64,000 nt of DNA from Pteria penguin (Eukaryota; Mollusca; Bivalvia; Pterioida; Pteriidae). Position 1 is the stretch's first letter, and every line of letters starts with the position of its first letter. Of this stretch, positions 60,618 through 64,000 are shown piece after piece. The stretch lies in assembly GCA_035048485.1 (NCBI GenBank), contig CM068585.1, positions 51,403,509 to 51,467,508 on the forward strand, in the 5' to 3' direction. Made by a program: the position numbers and the translations under genes. The notes beneath the pieces are model-generated. The model had not been told where the DNA came from. It saw only the letters and a list, made by a program, of their open reading frames with translations, and did no database searches.

Positions 60618-62258
60618 AAAAAGAGGAGTTACCGGCTTAGTTATCTGGCAGAAGTCACCATGGAGCTATACAATACATGAATATAAATAATATAATAGAA
60701 CATTTAACACATTACAAAAATATTTGATTGTAGTGCAATTACGATACCGACTTAGGACGGTCATTTAATTTGACAAAAGCCAAACAAATGGTGCGGTTAA
60801 CCGGTTTACGGGCCCACTTTCCCACTCACCGTAACAGCAGAACAATCAAAAGACGTACATTTAAAAATCTATGAATAATCCTCCATGTAAAGAACAAGGG
60901 TCAACAGGTATCGCATATTGAGAGGTCATAAACATATAAACACGTAAGGTATTGTAAAACACATAATGGTATAAAAATATATGCGACGTCAACATGATAA
61001 ACCGTGCTCTGCCAGTCTGAAAGCGAGCTAAGACCCTAGATCTGTAGGAGTCCCGACTAACAGTCAGAGGGGACGAGGTTCAGGACCATGTCTTCTCTGA
61101 AAGAGGTTTGGACAAGGCCCGTCATATAGTCCCCACCGCCCTGTTAGTCAGCGTGCAACGTTCAAGTAAAAGTCTGCATAAGGCTGTAGAGGGGCCAAAT
61201 ACAAGAACTGTAGTCTTTTTGATGATCTCAATATCATATTGTCTATTTAGGAGACGTTTGACTATTTTATTACATGATAAAATAACGTTATCGGAGCCTT
61301 TTACATTCCTTAGTTTATATACGAGATCACCGTAAAAATTAGGATGGGAAATTCCATTGGATACATACTGTTGAAAAGAAATATTTCCAAATTAAGATAG
61401 AAGTTCTGAATAAGATCTGAAGAATTTGCCGAATGTTTTTCTTAGCTTGTGATATCTGTAACCCTGAGTTAAAAGTTTAGTAGTAATTTGTAAATTTCGT
61501 TTATGAAAGTCCAAAACATCGGTGCAGCCTCTGATAAATCGAACTAATTGAGATATATAGATACCATATGATGGGAGTCGAGGGACATCGCCATCCAAGT
61601 AAGGGAAATTTACAATAGGAAATCCAAAATCCTCACGTTTATCATAAATATTAGTATATATTAGGTTGTTGATAATTTTGATGTTTAAATCTAAGAAAGG
61701 TGTAGATTTATCTCAAGTATTAGCTTTATTCAATGTGAGCTGTGGTGGATATATTTCTGATATAAATTGTTCGAATTCAGGGTTGTCGATCACCAAAATG
61801 TCATCCAGATATCTGCAAGTATTATTAAATTTGTCAATGAGGTCAAAACGTTTTGATTTTTGAATAGAAACCATAAAATCCCTCTCATAACAATAAAGAA
61901 ATAAATCTGCTATCAGAGGCGCGCAGTTAGTACCCATAGGAATCCCAACTATTTGTTGATATATCTTGCCATCAAATTGCACAAAAATATTATTCATGAG
62001 AAAATCTAGTGCTTTACATAATTCCTTGCAAGTCCAGTATTTATATGAAGTATATTGTTTGTTGGAAAAGAATCCAGAGTTATTGGAAGTACATATGTAC
62101 GTTTTAGATTCTCTGTGAAAACACCATTGTATAAGAGACAGCAACTTGCTTTTAATCAAATCATGAGGCAGAGATGTATAAAGTGTAGAAAAATCTGAGT
62201 CGCTGAAATTTGAGTCGCTTTGAAATTTAGCGAAAGAAGAAATTTAAGAAATTTAGCG
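60618..62258 (-). mobile_element. 5'-truncated RT element, 8-bp TSD
   Basis: AATAAAGA flanks it at 60610-60617 and 62259-62266, and the sequence on either side joins to the uninterrupted copies A and B. It begins within RT motif A and ends with a long 3' region that recurs at 9560-10200 and, for the last 60 bases, at 36061. Truncation at the 5' end and a short target duplication fit target-primed reverse transcription. Confidence 0.85.
61392..62258 (-). pseudogene. RT fragment of the truncated element
   Basis: One frame from the 5' end: SDFSTLYTSLPHDLIKSKL (motif A), IYQQIVGIPMGTNCAPLIAD (motif B), CRYLDDILVIDN (motif C), IYPPQLTLNKANT, a single TGA at 61713-61715, then FLDLNIK, IYDKREDFGF, YGIYISQLVRFIRGC and KFFRSYSELLS. 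It is a sister lineage to the RT at 51308-52254, sharing all motifs but much diverged. Apart from truncation, one stop is the only break. Confidence 0.82.
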
Positions 62259-62641
62259 AATAAAGATATCTCGAATGAAATTCTAGTTTATAAATCTCTG
62301 TTGTGAATATATGCATTTGTATTTGAAAAAAATTGAAGACATTTCTACTTAAGAAAATGAGATATCTCTAAATTAATTGGATATATCTCCGTATAAAAAG
62401 TTGAGATATCTCTATTTTAAATAGAAATCTATTTTTAACAAGGTAACAGGCTGGGAAACAAACCGGAATTTCACATGGGGGGATCCACTATATAGTAGTT
62501 TTTCCCTGGGGGGGGGGGGGGGTGGCTATAAGAGGGGGGGGGGATGACTATATAGCCAAATTTCCCCCGGGGGAAAATCTACTATATGGTCATTTTTCCG
62601 GGTGGAAAATGGTTAGGGGGAAACCTACTATATAACACCGG

Positions 62642-64000
62642 GTGTAATTTTAACATTACATTTAATACACGTACCATGCATGTACCGTGGGCATTGGATT
62701 TGGGCGTGTAAAGCCGCGGACACGCGTGGACACTGTCCCTGTATATCGGCCATTTTGACCGCGTATATAGGTGGTCATTTACCTGTGTCCGGGCCGTCAG
62801 ACGGTCAAACGTGGACACCAACTATGTCCCGGTAAATGGGTATGATAGTGCTAAAAACGAAGCGACCTTATATGATGCGTATTGTGTTTGCTCAGTGAAC
62901 CATGAAAAATAACGAAATTAGACTAAAAGATATCTTGATTAAAAATCATTTAACATCTTTTTAAATCTCCTCTGCTTGATTACACAATGAACGTTTGAAA
63001 TGTATCTTAAAATATTCTGCTATTCTAGATATTTTTAAAATTAGAAGGTATTCTTTATATAAAAATTGAAAATACAGTGCGCACCTGGAGCACGGACGTA
63101 TATAATGTTTTAGATATATACGTCCCTCTCTGGACGTATAACTACGTTATATACGTTCTTTATACCCGTATATCTACTTGTCGTAAAAGTGCATTAATGG
63201 TATTTGAATGAAATCGGTAAAGACAAGCTGATTGGTCATTGTACAGATACGTTTATAAGTGTGATTTTAAAGAGAAAACTGAAGACATCTGACAAAGCTG
63301 TATGACAAAACTCACCAAGGACATGCACACAAAAAATGATTTATTAGTCTGAGAGTGTGCCGAGTTTCTTTGTAACACCTATTTCGGACTCTTTATTAAA
63401 GAAGGCAACGATACGAATTGAAGAGCACAATTACTACTTGTGGGTTCAGTACAGTAAAGCCGACATTAAAATCAAATAAATTCATATAATTACATGTGAT
63501 ATGATATTCATTATTGATTGCTCTGATAAACATATTCAGATTTTGAAATATTACATGCGATTACGATGAAATACACGATTGATTAATTCTGGTAGATATT
63601 TATACATATGGACATTGATCTTCATTCTATTTTATTCATAATTATTTTCTTTGGTCTGTTTTCTTCTTTTTTTATGTATTCTTTTTTCTTCCTGGTCAGT
63701 GTATATATGTCTCTGTCCTGGTGAAGTGCAGGCAAACTTTTCAAAAATATTTATAATCTCAGAACAAAAGACAAAGCATGCGCACTTGAGTCGCAAGGGA
63801 AACTAGAGTGTCGGTCGTTTTCTTACCTAAACAGTAAAGAAAAGTATCTTTCAGAACCCCCCACCCTTTCATTTTCTTATCTTCTTACATACTCCTGCCA
63901 GATATAGGGCCGTATGTATCTTATGATGTCATAGAATGCGATCGTCTAATTCCGTGTATTAATCAGTGTCATAAGTCAAACCCTTATTCGCTACCAGGGT
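62642..64000. other. Intergenic, nothing recognised
   Basis: No exon of the receptor family or other gene seen. GTGGACAC occurs several times near 62720-62820 in both orientations. Confidence 0.4.

Larger units (their letters stand above)
53023..62641 (-). mobile_element. TIR element copy C, split by two insertions
   Basis: The left end CCGGTGTTACATAGTAG (53023) and right end CTACTATATAACACCGG (near 62641) belong to the same family as copies A and B. Collinear blocks of A/B are found, on the minus strand, at 62640-62259, 60617-59624 and 53287-53023. The breaks between them are filled by an RT element and by a Ngaro-like retrotransposon. Without these, copy C is about 1.65 kb, close to B. Confidence 0.85.

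Overview
This is AT-rich eukaryotic genomic DNA with short phase-matched exons, long introns and very heavy, nested transposon load. The tRNA-headed SINEs, Penelope-like and Ngaro-like retroelements and fold-back elements, together with lineage-specific cysteine-rich membrane proteins, suggest a marine mollusc, probably a bivalve. That is inference; no taxonomic marker gene is present.

The host genes found belong to one family of small, probably receptor-like type I membrane proteins. Gene 1 (minus, 13414-18389, 5' end missing next to a 500-base gap) faces gene 2 (plus, 23073-29595, seven exons, 289 codons). Gene 3 (plus, about 39897-46038) follows, then an orphan first exon of a fourth copy (50196-50418). 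All share a six-to-ten-cysteine ectodomain signature (C..W..C..YHC..E-C, then CP..C..GCP..YKYPxC), a Ser/Thr-rich stalk, a hydrophobic exon and the same intron phases, but their cytoplasmic tails differ. Gene 2 has YEEI and YSHL tyrosine motifs, gene 1 has YCEV, gene 3 has a very short tail. These exons were mostly found by reading splice signals and paralogy and are too short to appear as long ORFs.

The rest is repeats. 1-13.4 kb: diverged tandem repeats, a 40-bp minisatellite, SINE and retroelement 3'-end relics. 14.4-15.4 kb: a 1.06-kb terminal-inverted-repeat (TIR) element in an intron of gene 1. 19.1-21.2 and 31.7-33.2 kb: two copies (A, B) of a non-coding TIR element beginning CCGGTGTTATATAGTAG, the first carrying a SINE with 13-bp target duplications. 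24.0-24.3 kb: a perfect 67-bp inverted repeat. 30.7-31.6 kb: a fold-back element. 37.5-39.5 kb: a decayed Penelope-like element with reverse transcriptase (RT), GIY-YIG endonuclease and a hammerhead ribozyme. 48.4-49.0 kb: a Ty3/Gypsy gag relic. 51.3-52.4 kb: a decayed RT of another Penelope-related lineage.

The last 10 kb is a nest. A third copy of the TIR element (C, 53023-62641) has been split by a 5'-truncated RT element (60618-62258, 8-bp target duplication) and by a 6.3-kb Ngaro-like tyrosine-recombinase retrotransposon (53288-59623). The latter has textbook split direct repeats and encodes zinc-finger Gag, RT, RNase H, tyrosine recombinase and an SGNH hydrolase. Most breaks in its reading frames sit in homopolymer runs, so sequencing error must be weighed against real decay.
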